From NCBI RefSeq assembly GCF_009604455.1, contig NZ_WEGL01000004.1, positions 248,001 through 312,000 on the forward strand: a stretch of 64,000 nucleotides of DNA, given 5' to 3'. The stretch's first letter is position 1. Each line of letters begins with the position of its first letter. The notes under the pieces were generated by a model. It was given only the letters and a program-made list of their open reading frames with translations. It made no database searches and was not told the DNA's origin. This document shows, one piece after another, positions 7,394 through 15,744 of the stretch. Source of the DNA: Streptomyces sp. RB17 (GTDB lineage Bacteria; Actinomycetota; Actinomycetes; Streptomycetales; Streptomycetaceae). A program made the translations under genes and the position numbers.

Positions 7394-8463
7394 TGGATCC
7401 CCTCCACCATGCTCGGGTCGTTCTGGGCGCCGATGTGGGCCTGGCTCGCGTCATAGCTGATGCCGATGCCCTTCAGCGCGATTTCTCGGGCCGCCTCAAG
7501 ATACGAGAGGGCACCGCTCGATCCAGGATCGTAAGTCAATACCGTCTGCCCGTAACTCGGCGCCTCGGAGATACGGACCGAGCGGGGAATGCTCGTTCGC
7601 AGCACCTCGTCGCCGAAGTGGGTGCGCACCTCTTCCGCGACCTGGGAGGCGAGACGCGTCCGGCCGTCGTACATGGTGAGCAGGATGGTCGACACATGCA
7701 GCGTGGGGTTGAGGTGCCCCCGCACCAGGTCGACGTTGCGCAGCAGCTGTCCCAGGCCCTCGAGTGCGTAGTACTCGCACTGGATCGGGATCAGGACCTC
7801 CTGGCCCGCCACCAGCGCGTTGACCGTCAACAGGCCAAGCGAGGGCGGGCAGTCGATGAGGATGTAGTCCAGCGGCTGCTCATAGGCCTGGATCGCCCGC
7901 TGCAGACGGCTCTCACGGGCCACCAGGGACACCAACTCGATCTCCGCACCGGCGAGATCGATAGTGGCGGGGGCACAGAAGAGACCCTCTACGTCGGGGA
8001 CCGGCTGGACGACCTCGGCGAGAGGCTTGCTCTCCACCAACACGTCATAGATGGAAGGGACTTCGGCGTGGTGGTCGATCCCGAGGGCGGTGGACGCGTT
8101 GCCCTGCGGGTCGAGGTCGATCACCAGGACCCGGCCACCATGCAGTGCGAGCGAAGCAGCAAGGTTGACGGTGGTCGTCGTCTTGCCCACGCCGCCCTTC
8201 TGATTGGCGACCACGATGACTCTGGTCTGCTCCGGCCGTGGCAGGCCTTCGCCGGCGCGGCCCAAAGCCTCTACCGCCAGTTGGGCCGCACGACCGATCG
8301 GAGTGTCGTCCATCGGAGGCGGTGTTTCACGTGAAACATCCGCCCCCATCGACTCGGTACGGGGACCGGGGACCGGATCGGTCATCGGTCCCGCGATGTT
8401 GGCGTCGGACCGCAAGGATTCACTCTCCTCGACTTCAGGCTCGCAATGAACAGAGCCTCCCAT
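7390..8463 (-). CDS. parA: Chromosome partitioning ATPase ParA
   Basis: A deviant-Walker ATPase of 357 residues from ATG 8463. The P-loop KGGVGKTT follows the strand VIVVANQ at about residue 89; Walker B-type DYILIDCPPS is further on. ParA recruits ParB complexes and guides segregation in aerial hyphae. The frame is open up to 8694 (434 residues), but the extra part is low-complexity. It contains two DnaA-box sequences and reads through a parS site, so it is more likely leader. ATG 8463 was chosen on those grounds and on my recollection that characterised Streptomyces ParA is about this length; ATG 8385 is another option. A parS (8324-8337) lies in the N-terminal coding part and is translated DVSRET. 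Confidence 0.93.
   Translation of the reverse strand: MGGSVHCEPEVEESESLRSDANIAGPMTDPVPGPRTESMGADVSRETPPPMDDTPIGRAAQLAVEALGRAGEGLPRPEQTRVIVVANQKGGVGKTTTTVNLAASLALHGGRVLVIDLDPQGNASTALGIDHHAEVPSIYDVLVESKPLAEVVQPVPDVEGLFCAPATIDLAGAEIELVSLVARESRLQRAIQAYEQPLDYILIDCPPSLGLLTVNALVAGQEVLIPIQCEYYALEGLGQLLRNVDLVRGHLNPTLHVSTILLTMYDGRTRLASQVAEEVRTHFGDEVLRTSIPRSVRISEAPSYGQTVLTYDPGSSGALSYLEAAREIALKGIGISYDASQAHIGAQNDPSMVEGIQ
8324..8337. other. parS centromere site
   Basis: Perfect GTTTCACGTGAAAC inside the 5' part of parA. Confidence 0.93.
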
Positions 8464-8819
8464 GTCTTCGGGGTCGTGAACCAGTGAGGCCTGGTGTTCT
8501 GTGGAGAAATCCACCTCTGTGGACAACTCCGTGACCCTGGAGAGGGACGGAATGCCCTGTGGCAGGGATGGAGTGCTCTGGGAGACGGGATCCTCTCCCA
8601 GGGATCCGAGGGGCTTGCGGTCACGAGGTTCGGCCGCAGCCCGGCCTCGACTGATGATGCCGTGGAGCAGTGAGCGACGTTTCACGTGAAACACGATGCA
8701 CAGCGGCGGCTGCCGAACCTTTGCGACACTCCGGCCTGCGTAGGTTTGGCAGCTTGTGTGGAGTACGTCTCGTCGTCAGGACGGATCAGGGACGCCCCTG
8801 CTCCCACCCCTGCCCGTAC
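8464..8819. promoter_or_regulatory. parAB upstream region
   Basis: About 356 bases between rsmG and the chosen parA start. It holds a parS at 8679-8692 and two DnaA boxes on the minus strand: TTCTCCACA at 8500-8508 and a perfect TTGTCCACA at 8518-8526. Promoters for parAB are expected here, as in S. coelicolor where parAB has two promoters. I could not assign -35/-10 boxes with confidence. Confidence 0.6.
8679..8692. other. parS centromere site
   Basis: Perfect GTTTCACGTGAAAC in the parAB upstream region. ParB bound here is well placed to autoregulate parAB. Confidence 0.93.
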
Positions 8820-9575
8820 TCAACGGCGACGGCGGACACGGCCCGTCCGGGCCGCCTTGGCACGTTTGGCCGCGAATCGCACACCGCCCGGGCTCTCCCC
8901 GACCTCGACCCGCACCACGGTGGACATCGGGTCCACGATGCCCTCACCCACATGCAGGATCGACGTCTCCACCGCGCCGAGCTTGCTGAGTGCCGTGGCC
9001 GCGGCCTTCAGCTCCTCCTCGGCGGTGTCACCCTTCAGGGCGAGCATCTCGCCGTAGGGACGCAGCAGCGGGATGCCCCAGGCGGCCAGTCGGTCCAGCG
9101 GGGCCACGGCCCGTGCGGTCACCACATGGACCGGCGGCAGCTTCCCCAGAACCTCCTCGGCACGGCCCCGCACCACCGTGACGTGATGCAGACCGAGCAG
9201 CTCGACGACCTCGGTGAGGAAGTTGGTGCGCCGCAGCAACGGCTCCAGCAGGGTGATGTTCAGGTCATCCCGGACCAGGGCCAGCGGGATGCCGGGCAGC
9301 CCGGCACCGGAGCCGACATCGCAGACCGTCACTCCCTCGGGGACGGCCTCGGAGAGCACCGCGCAGTTGAGCAGGTGCCGCTCCCACAGGCGGGGCACCT
9401 CCCGCGGGCCGATCAGGCCACGCTGCACGCCCGCCTCGGCGAGCAGCTCCGCGTAGCGGACCGCATCGGCGAAGCGATCACCAAACACTTCCCGCGCCTG
9501 CTCGGGCGCGGGGGGAAGCTCCGCTGCCTCCGTCACGGGGACCGTCCTTCCGTACAGCGCCGGCGCTTCGCGCAC
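8820..9575 (-). CDS. rsmG: 16S rRNA (guanine527-N7)-methyltransferase RsmG (GidB)
   Basis: A 251-residue SAM-dependent methyltransferase. The cofactor-binding glycine-rich loop DVGSGAGLPGIPLAL is at about 86-100, and the Rossmann-type strands VTVVRGRAEE and VVTARAVAPL follow. The product adds m7G527 in 16S rRNA; loss of this enzyme is known to give low-level streptomycin resistance in Streptomyces. The C-terminal tail is very basic. It lies in the leftward rpmH-to-parB run, after the terminator-like hairpin downstream of jag. Confidence 0.95.
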   Translation of the reverse strand: MREAPALYGRTVPVTEAAELPPAPEQAREVFGDRFADAVRYAELLAEAGVQRGLIGPREVPRLWERHLLNCAVLSEAVPEGVTVCDVGSGAGLPGIPLALVRDDLNITLLEPLLRRTNFLTEVVELLGLHHVTVVRGRAEEVLGKLPPVHVVTARAVAPLDRLAAWGIPLLRPYGEMLALKGDTAEEELKAAATALSKLGAVETSILHVGEGIVDPMSTVVRVEVGESPGGVRFAAKRAKAARTGRVRRRR

Positions 9576-9607
9576 CGGCCACCAGAACTACCAGGCTGAC
9601 AAAGTTC

Positions 9608-9634
9608 GGCCCCGTCTGCTCAACAGACGGGGCC
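9608..9634 (-). terminator. Hairpin between jag and rsmG
   Basis: A perfect 11-bp stem (9608-9618 with 9624-9634) with a 5-base loop. It lies 18 bases after the jag stop codon and may end or reduce transcription from the rpmH side. Confidence 0.75.
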
Positions 9635-9652
9635 GGTGAAACGTGGGGCCGA

Positions 9653-10162
9653 TCAGGCGGGCAGCACGACGACGAAGCGCTGCGGCTCCTCGCCCTCGGA
9701 CTCGCTGCGCAGCCCCGCGGCCTTGACCGCATCGTGCACGACCTTGCGCTCGAACGGGGTCATCGGCTTGAGCCTGACGGGCTCACCGGTGTTCTTCGCC
9801 TCGGTGGCGGCCTTGGCGCCGATCTCGGACAGCTCGGCCCGCTTCTTCGCCCGGTAACCCGCGACGTCCAGCATCAGCCGGCTGCGGTCACCGGTCTCCC
9901 GGTGCACGGCCAGGCGCGTCAGCTCCTGCAGTGCCTCCAGCACCTCGCCGTCCCGGCCGACCAGCTTCTGCAGATCGCGGCCGCCGGTGTCGCTGATGAT
10001 CGACACGGAGGCGCGGTCGGCCTCGACGTCCATGTCGATGTCGCCGTCGAGGTCGGCGATGTCCAGCAGACCCTCCAGGTAGTCCGCCGCGATCTCACCC
10101 TCCTGCTCCAGGCGGGTCAGGGCGTCTGCACCCTCGGCAGCGGAGGTGGTGCCTTCCGTCAC
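9653..10162 (-). CDS. jag: Jag/KhpB-type RNA-binding protein
   Basis: A 169-residue protein with a KH domain (GRDGEVLEALQELTRLAVH at about 89-107) and a C-terminal R3H domain (ERKVVHDAV, with R and H spaced as required, at about 138-146). The usual N-terminal Jag-N domain is missing and replaced by an acidic stretch, as is common in actinobacteria. The KhpA/KhpB pair binds many small RNAs and mRNAs in other bacteria. The gene sits directly after yidC in the conserved rpmH-rnpA-yidD-yidC-jag order. Confidence 0.93.
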   Translation of the reverse strand: MTEGTTSAAEGADALTRLEQEGEIAADYLEGLLDIADLDGDIDMDVEADRASVSIISDTGGRDLQKLVGRDGEVLEALQELTRLAVHRETGDRSRLMLDVAGYRAKKRAELSEIGAKAATEAKNTGEPVRLKPMTPFERKVVHDAVKAAGLRSESEGEEPQRFVVVLPA

Positions 10163-10177
10163 GGGATGGGCTCCTTC

Positions 10178-11470
10178 TTACTTCTTGGACGGGGACTTGG
10201 GCCGCTGCGGGCCACCCTTGCGCTGGCCGGACTGGGCCTTGCTACGGGTGCCGGAGCCGGGCTTCGAGGCCTGCTGGGCAGCGGCGGGCTTGGCGTCCTG
10301 CGGCTCGTCGGACTTCTCCAGCGAGGTCGACCCACCCGCCGGCTTGGCCCCGCCGGACTGACGCTGGGCCTTGGACTGGCGCTTGGGCTGCTGGCGCCGG
10401 GCCGCTGTACCGGCACCGGCATCGGTACCGGCCGCCGTGGTGGTCTCCGCACCGTTCGCGGTCTGCGCCGCGGCCTGGGCCGTGCTCTGCACCACGGTGC
10501 CGTCGGCCTGGGCGGCGAGACCGGCCTTGTTCAGCGCGTTGACGAACTTGCGCTCGAACTCGTTACGGTCACGGCCCTTGGCGACGATCGCCTTGACGAT
10601 GGTCTTCTCGCTGCGACGGCTGACCTTGCCGGCGTGCGTGACGTGCTTGGTCAGGCGCTCCAGGTAGGCGGCCTGGGCCTTGGAACCCGGGGTCGGGTTG
10701 TTGCGGATGACGTACATCTGCTGACCCATGGTCCACACGTTGGTGGTCAGCCAGTAGACGAGGACACCGACCGGGAAGTTGATGCCGAAGACGGCGAACA
10801 TCAGCGGGAAGACGTACATCAGCATCTTCTGCTGCTGCATGAACGGCGTCTTCACCGTGGTGTCGACGTTCTTCGTCATCAGCTGGCGCTGCGTGTAGAA
10901 CTGCGACGCCGACATCAGGACGATCATGAGCGCGGTGACGACCCGCACATCGGTGACCGTGGCACCCAGGGCGTGGACTGTGGCGGAGCCGTCCTTGAAC
11001 TTCGCCGCGAGCGGGGCCCCGAAGATGTGCGCCTTACGCGCGCTGGCCAGCAGCGAGTCGTTGATGACGCCGATGGTCTTGCCCGACGCGATGCCGTTGA
11101 GCACGTGGTACAGAGCGAAGAAGAACGGGGACTGCGCCAGGATGGGAAGGCACGAGGAGAGCGGGTTGGTGCCCGTCTCCTTGTACAGCTTCATCATCTC
11201 TTCGGACTGACGCTGCTTGTCGTTCTTGTAGCGCTCCTGGATCTTCTTCATCTCCGGCTGGAGCGTCTGCATCGCGCGCGTCGACTTGATCTGCTTCACG
11301 AAGAGCGGGATCAGGCAGATGCGGATCAGGATCACCAGGGACACGATGGACAGGCCCCAGGCCCACCCGGTGTCGGCGCCGAAGAGCGCGCCGTACATCT
11401 TGTGGAACTGGACGATGACCCATGAAACGGGTGTCGTGATGAAGCTGAAAAGGCTGGCAATCGTGTCCAC
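10178..11470 (-). CDS. yidC: Membrane protein insertase YidC/Oxa1 family
   Basis: A 430-residue insertase. The first transmembrane helix is at about 15-35; further helices lie within residues 30-270, including the hydrophobic stretches around ALMIVLMSAS and YVFPLMFAVF. The Oxa1 segments SSCLPILAQSPFFFALYH and PVGVLVYWLTTNVWT are clear. A long basic tail rich in Ala/Gln/Lys (about 290-430), ending in Lys-Lys, can contact ribosomes. It inserts membrane proteins with or without SecYEG. The GTG start is three bases from the yidD stop, so the genes are cotranscribed. Confidence 0.95.
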   Translation of the reverse strand: MDTIASLFSFITTPVSWVIVQFHKMYGALFGADTGWAWGLSIVSLVILIRICLIPLFVKQIKSTRAMQTLQPEMKKIQERYKNDKQRQSEEMMKLYKETGTNPLSSCLPILAQSPFFFALYHVLNGIASGKTIGVINDSLLASARKAHIFGAPLAAKFKDGSATVHALGATVTDVRVVTALMIVLMSASQFYTQRQLMTKNVDTTVKTPFMQQQKMLMYVFPLMFAVFGINFPVGVLVYWLTTNVWTMGQQMYVIRNNPTPGSKAQAAYLERLTKHVTHAGKVSRRSEKTIVKAIVAKGRDRNEFERKFVNALNKAGLAAQADGTVVQSTAQAAAQTANGAETTTAAGTDAGAGTAARRQQPKRQSKAQRQSGGAKPAGGSTSLEKSDEPQDAKPAAAQQASKPGSGTRSKAQSGQRKGGPQRPKSPSKK

Positions 11471-11473
11471 TAA

Positions 11474-11848
11474 TCATGCTCCTTGGGCATGGGACGAGGT
11501 CTCTGCGGCCGGGCTCGGAGGAAGCTCGGAAGAAGGACTCTCAGGCTTCGCTTCGGTGGCCGGTTCGGCGGCGGAGGGCCCCGCCTTGCGTGCGCGCCAG
11601 GCGTCGCGCAGCATTTCGTGCCACCGCGGGCGCTTGCGCGGCGGAACGTGGTCCACACCACCCAGCGACCACGGATTGCACCGGAGGATGCGCCAGGCGG
11701 TGAGCGCCGTTCCCTTGATCGCACCGTGCCGGTCGATGGCCGTGTAGCCGTAGTGGGAGCACGACGGGTAGTACTTGCACACCGGCCCCAGCAGTGGACT
11801 GATCGTCCACTGGTACAGCTTGATCAGAGCCAGCAGCGGGTACTTCAT
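11474..11848 (-). CDS. yidD: Membrane protein insertion efficiency factor YidD
   Basis: A small 124-residue protein with the family signature around C-K-Y-Y-P-S-C-S-x-Y at about 24-33 and the downstream RCNPW segment. It has an N-terminal amphipathic helix for membrane attachment and assists YidC-dependent insertion. The first 80 residues are conserved; the rest is a low-complexity tail. It overlaps rnpA by four bases. Confidence 0.93.
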   Translation of the reverse strand: MKYPLLALIKLYQWTISPLLGPVCKYYPSCSHYGYTAIDRHGAIKGTALTAWRILRCNPWSLGGVDHVPPRKRPRWHEMLRDAWRARKAGPSAAEPATEAKPESPSSELPPSPAAETSSHAQGA

Positions 11849-12216
11849 CGCGCGCCCCCTCCCAGCAGCCGCTGAACGGCGGCATCCAGGTCTCGGGCCA
11901 GCTGTGCGTGGTCTGCGTCGCCCGCTCCGGGCAGCGCTCGTACGACTACCAGGCTACCGGGGGGAAACAGGTCGACTCGGTCACGCATCAGATGACGCAG
12001 TCTGCGCTTCACTTTGTTGCGCACGACCGCACCACCCACGGCCTTGCTCACGACGAAACCCGCACGCGTCGGGGGAGCGCTCTCCCCAGGCGCGTGCGGG
12101 TCCGTGGCACCGCTACGAAGGTGGACGACGAGGCTCGGGCGTCCTGCCCGGCGACCTCGTCGGACCGCGGTCGCGAAGTCCTCGCGCCGCCTCAGCCGGT
12201 TCTCGGTGGGCAGCAC
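11845..12216 (-). CDS. rnpA: Ribonuclease P protein component
   Basis: A 123-residue basic protein that pairs with the RNase P RNA to mature tRNA 5' ends. The RNR signature VVRNKVKRRLRHL is at about 67-79, and the N-terminus MLPTENRLRRREDF is typical. It starts with GTG 21 bases after rpmH and overlaps yidD. Expression with rpmH is the usual arrangement. Confidence 0.95.
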   Translation of the reverse strand: MLPTENRLRRREDFATAVRRGRRAGRPSLVVHLRSGATDPHAPGESAPPTRAGFVVSKAVGGAVVRNKVKRRLRHLMRDRVDLFPPGSLVVVRALPGAGDADHAQLARDLDAAVQRLLGGGAR

Positions 12217-12237
12217 GACGTCATGACCTGATCGGAA

Positions 12238-12375
12238 TCAGGCGGACAGGCGGGCGCGACCCTTGCTACGGCGGGACGCGAGAATCGCGCGGCCGGCACG
12301 GGTGCGCATACGCAGCCGGAAGCCGTGGGTCTTCGCGCGACGACGGTTGTTCGGCTGGAAGGTGCGCTTGCTCAC
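12238..12375 (-). CDS. rpmH: 50S ribosomal protein L34
   Basis: A 45-residue, very basic ribosomal protein. It begins MSKRTFQPNNRRRAKTHGFR and ends in GRARLSA, the standard L34 sequence. The start is GTG at 12375. It is the first gene of the leftward rpmH-rnpA-yidD-yidC-jag unit and faces away from dnaA. Confidence 0.97.
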   Translation of the reverse strand: MSKRTFQPNNRRRAKTHGFRLRMRTRAGRAILASRRSKGRARLSA

Positions 12376-12542
12376 TCGGGGGCTCCAGAAAGATATCGGT
12401 AGTGGCGGGGTGCCGTCTTGGCTGTCACCGTGCGCCCACGAGTAGCTCGCGTCACGCCCGAGTGCACCGCTTCCCGATCACCTGACGTGATCTGTGCCCA
12501 TCGGAGGCAGGCGGCAGCAGCCATCGACAACTCGACCTGGTT

Positions 12543-12572
12543 ACGGTACGCGGGGCGGCGCCATCCGGTCAA
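12543..12572 (-). promoter_or_regulatory. Probable rpmH promoter
   Basis: Read on the minus strand: -35 TTGACC (12572-12567), an 18-base spacer and -10 TACCGT (12548-12543). This is a good vegetative (HrdB-type) promoter about 170 bases before rpmH. Confidence 0.6.
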
Positions 12573-12618
12573 ACCGGGGGTCACAGAGAGACACTATCCA
12601 CAGGCTGGGGACAACAAC

Positions 12619-12648
12619 TTGAACCGCACCCGCCGCGCTGACTACCGT
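12619..12648 (+). promoter_or_regulatory. Probable dnaA promoter
   Basis: -35 TTGAAC (12619-12624), an 18-base spacer and -10 TACCGT (12643-12648). It uses the same -10 hexamer and spacing as the rpmH promoter on the other strand, and would give a leader of about 115 bases before dnaA. Confidence 0.6.
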
Positions 12649-12771
12649 GGCTGAACTCCGATTCGTTCTTTTGTCCCCCGCCCCGGCGGGTTTGACCCAC
12701 CGAACACCCGAAGTACCCCCCGACCCGTTCCGCGATCACACGTTCGTGGGACCTGTGAGAGAGCGTGCCCT

Positions 12772-14766
12772 GTGGCTGACGTACCCGCCGATCTTGCCGC
12801 AGTGTGGCCGCGAGTACTGGAGCAGCTCCTCGGAGAGGGCCGCGGACAGGGTGTCGAGGCGAAGGACGAACACTGGATCCGGCGCTGCCAGCCGCTCGCG
12901 CTGGTCGCGGACACCGCCCTGCTCGCCGTACCGAACGAATTCGCGAAGGGCGTACTGGAGGGCCGTCTCGCACCGGTCGTCAGCGAGACGCTGAGCCGAG
13001 AGTGCGGCCGCCCCATCCGTATCGCGATCACCGTGGACGACTCCGCGGGCGAGCCGCCGGCCCCCGCGGCGCCGGTGCAGCAGCCGCCCAAGCCGCGCTA
13101 CGAGGAGCCGGAACTGCCGTCCGGCCCGTCGTACGAGGAGCGGCCGTACGAGGAGCGGCCGTACGAAGAGCGGTCGTATGAGGGCTACGGTCGTCACCGC
13201 GCCGCCGACCAGCCGCCGACCGAGCCGCAGCCCCGCCCCGACCAGCCGCCCACCAGCCGCGCGGACCAACTCCCCGTCGTACGCCCCGCGTATCCCTCCG
13301 AGTACCAGCGCCGCGAGCCCGGCACCTGGCCGCGGCCCACGCAGGACGAGTACGGCTGGCAGCAGCCGCGGCTCGGCTTCCCCGAGCGCGACCCCTACGC
13401 GTCGCCGTCGTCCCAGGACGCCTACGGCTCGCCGTCCTCGGACTACCGCTCGCAAGGTAGGGACCGGCCGTCGTACGACCAGCGCGGCAACTACGACAAA
13501 CCGCGCGCCGACTACGACTCGGGGCGCCCGGACTACGACTCCGCACGCCCCGAGTACGACCCGTCCCGCACCGAATACGACCAGCGCGACCCCGTCCGCC
13601 GTGAGCTGCCCGAGCAGCCGACGGGCGGCGGCCCCGCGCACCGCGGCGGGCACGGCCGACCGGACCTGCCCACGACCGGCGCCCCCGGACCGCTGGCCGC
13701 GCAGCCCGCGCCGGCGAGCGGTCCCGGCGAGCCGACGGCACGGCTGAACCCGAAGTACCTCTTCGACACGTTCGTCATCGGCGCCTCCAACCGGTTCGCG
13801 CACGCGGCTGCGGTCGCCGTCGCCGAAGCACCGGCGAAGGCGTACAACCCCCTGTTCATCTATGGAGAGTCGGGGCTCGGCAAGACGCATCTGCTGCACG
13901 CCATCGGGCACTACGCGCGCAGCCTGTACCCGGGCACGCGCGTGCGCTACGTGAGCTCGGAGGAGTTCACCAACGAGTTCATCAACTCCATCCGCGACGG
14001 CAAGGGCGACAGCTTCCGCAAGCGCTACCGCGAGATGGACATCCTGCTCGTCGACGACATCCAGTTCCTCGCGGACAAGGAGTCGACGCAGGAGGAGTTC
14101 TTCCACACCTTCAACACGCTCCACAACGCGAACAAGCAGATCGTGCTGTCCTCCGACCGGCCGCCGAAGCAGCTGGTCACGCTCGAGGACCGGCTGCGGA
14201 ACCGTTTCGAGTGGGGGCTGATCACCGACGTCCAGCCGCCCGAGCTGGAGACGCGTATCGCGATCCTGCGCAAGAAGGCGGTGCAGGAGCAGCTCAACGC
14301 GCCGCCGGAGGTGCTGGAGTTCATCGCCTCCCGGATCTCGCGGAACATCCGTGAGCTGGAGGGTGCGCTGATCCGGGTGACGGCGTTCGCCTCGCTCAAC
14401 CGGCAGCCGGTGGACCTCGGCCTGACCGAGATCGTGCTGAAGGACCTGATCCCGGGTGGGGAGGACTCCGCGCCCGAGATCACGGCGACCGCCATCATGG
14501 CGGCCACCGCGGACTACTTCGGGCTGACGGTGGAGGACCTGTGCGGCACGTCGCGCGGCCGCGCGCTGGTCACCGCGCGGCAGATCGCCATGTATCTGTG
14601 CCGGGAGCTGACCGATCTGTCGCTGCCGAAGATCGGGGCGCAGTTCGGTGGGCGTGACCATACGACCGTGATGCATGCCGATCGCAAGATCCGCGCCTTG
14701 ATGGCCGAGCGGCGGTCGATCTACAACCAGGTGACCGAGCTGACGAACCGGATCAAGAACGGCTGA
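12772..14766 (+). CDS. dnaA: Chromosomal replication initiator DnaA
   Basis: A 664-residue initiator. Domain I (1-90) mediates self-contact and helicase contact. Domain II (about 95-320) is unusually long, as is typical for Streptomyces, and is rich in Tyr, Glu, Arg and Pro with short YEERP repeats. Domain III holds Walker A GESGLGKTH (about 365-373) and Walker B ILLVDDIQF (about 424-432). Domain IV ends with the DNA-binding signature GGRDHTTVMHADRKI. It binds TTGTCCACA-type boxes in the adjacent oriC and opens the origin. GTG 12772 fits the conserved N-terminus. Confidence 0.97.
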   Translation: MADVPADLAAVWPRVLEQLLGEGRGQGVEAKDEHWIRRCQPLALVADTALLAVPNEFAKGVLEGRLAPVVSETLSRECGRPIRIAITVDDSAGEPPAPAAPVQQPPKPRYEEPELPSGPSYEERPYEERPYEERSYEGYGRHRAADQPPTEPQPRPDQPPTSRADQLPVVRPAYPSEYQRREPGTWPRPTQDEYGWQQPRLGFPERDPYASPSSQDAYGSPSSDYRSQGRDRPSYDQRGNYDKPRADYDSGRPDYDSARPEYDPSRTEYDQRDPVRRELPEQPTGGGPAHRGGHGRPDLPTTGAPGPLAAQPAPASGPGEPTARLNPKYLFDTFVIGASNRFAHAAAVAVAEAPAKAYNPLFIYGESGLGKTHLLHAIGHYARSLYPGTRVRYVSSEEFTNEFINSIRDGKGDSFRKRYREMDILLVDDIQFLADKESTQEEFFHTFNTLHNANKQIVLSSDRPPKQLVTLEDRLRNRFEWGLITDVQPPELETRIAILRKKAVQEQLNAPPEVLEFIASRISRNIRELEGALIRVTAFASLNRQPVDLGLTEIVLKDLIPGGEDSAPEITATAIMAATADYFGLTVEDLCGTSRGRALVTARQIAMYLCRELTDLSLPKIGAQFGGRDHTTVMHADRKIRALMAERRSIYNQVTELTNRIKNG

Positions 14767-15744
14767 CGGCAGCTGCGCCTGGCCTGCGCCGACGTCGAGG
14801 GCGTCTTCGGGATACCACTCCTGGGGGCGCCCTTCGGCATGGTCGCTGCCCGCGGCGGCGGGTGCCGGGGCCGGGCGACCGGTGCTGGTGGCTGCGCGGA
14901 GGTCAGGTCACTCACTGACGCCGGCGAGATGCCGCCACGCCCGCCTGTGCGCCGGCGGTGGAGCTTCCCCGCTCGCCATCGGGTGTTCGATTTCCTGCCT
15001 GGTTACGGCCATCCTCCACAGATTCGCCGACTTTCTTCCGTCCACATCCTGGGGACTGTGAAGTTGTCCCGAACGGCGTCCACAGGGAGCCTGCCCATAG
15101 GGCGTTCGCCCAGCTCAGCTGGCTGTGGAATCGTGGACGAACGATCTCCACAGGCTGTGGAGAAGGAAAAGATCCACAGGCTGTGCACGGAGTTGTCCAC
15201 TGACCACCCACAGACTGGAGCCGGTTGTCCCCAGTGATCTCCAGCTTCTCCACATGGCTGTCCACTGTTCGGCAACGCGACGCACCCGCTCACCGCGTCG
15301 AGTGAAAGGCGTCACACGAAGGTGCCGGATTGGGGTGTGGGAAACGTGGGTAAACCTGGGGACGCAGCTGGGGAGAACTGCCCTCGGGCTGTGGGCGGCG
15401 TGTGCAGAACTTTCCGTTCTCCACAGATGACCCCGGTTGTCCACCGCCGCCACCCACAGGGCCAGTGGACAAAATCTTGGCTCTGAGCTGGGCAAACGAG
15501 GTTATCCACGGTATCCACAGGCCCTACTACTACTCCCGACTAGAGAGAGTTCGGGAATAGCTTTGAAGCGGGGCCTGTGCACAACTCGCTCTCTCGTGCC
15601 CGGCTGCCTCCCGGAGCGACTTGACCCCGACGGGCACCTACTGTCAGTGCGGTGCGTCAGACTGGTCCCCGGTGTCCTTCCCTTCGCAGTGGGCGGTGAC
15701 ACCGAGTCGGAGGACTCAGTAGCAACAGCAGGAGGCGGCTTACG
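14767..15744. other. Chromosomal origin of replication, oriC
   Basis: A 978-base non-coding region between dnaA and dnaN with about 20 DnaA boxes of the Streptomyces type (consensus TTGTCCACA). Clear ones on the plus strand are CCGTCCACA 15038, GCGTCCACA 15076, ATCTCCACA 15144, AGATCCACA 15170, TTGTCCACT 15193, TTCTCCACA 15246, CTGTCCACT 15258, TTCTCCACA 15417, TTGTCCACC 15437, and a head-to-tail pair at 15502-15510 and 15511-15519. On the minus strand they lie at 15124, 15156 and 15464. The first 230 bases have none. A TTGACC at 15621 may belong to a dnaN promoter, but no well-spaced -10 is visible. Confidence 0.95.

Larger units (their letters stand above)
12376..12771. promoter_or_regulatory. 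Divergent rpmH-dnaA control region
   Basis: This 396-base region has no gene. It contains the two back-to-back promoters listed separately and a DnaA-box-like TATCCACAG around 12595 between them. The position of that box suggests DnaA feedback on its own gene, which is an inference. Confidence 0.7.

Noticed and set aside
13130..13600. Repeated Tyr/Glu/Arg codons in dnaA considered as a DNA repeat
   Set aside because: The repeats follow the reading frame and belong to the known long, disordered domain II of Streptomyces DnaA.
12736..14676. A 646-codon open frame opposite dnaA
   Set aside because: Antisense shadow of dnaA with Arg/Val/Gly/His-rich low-complexity sequence.
15621..15644. dnaN promoter TTGACC/TACTGT
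   Set aside because: The spacer is only 12 bases, too short for a normal promoter.
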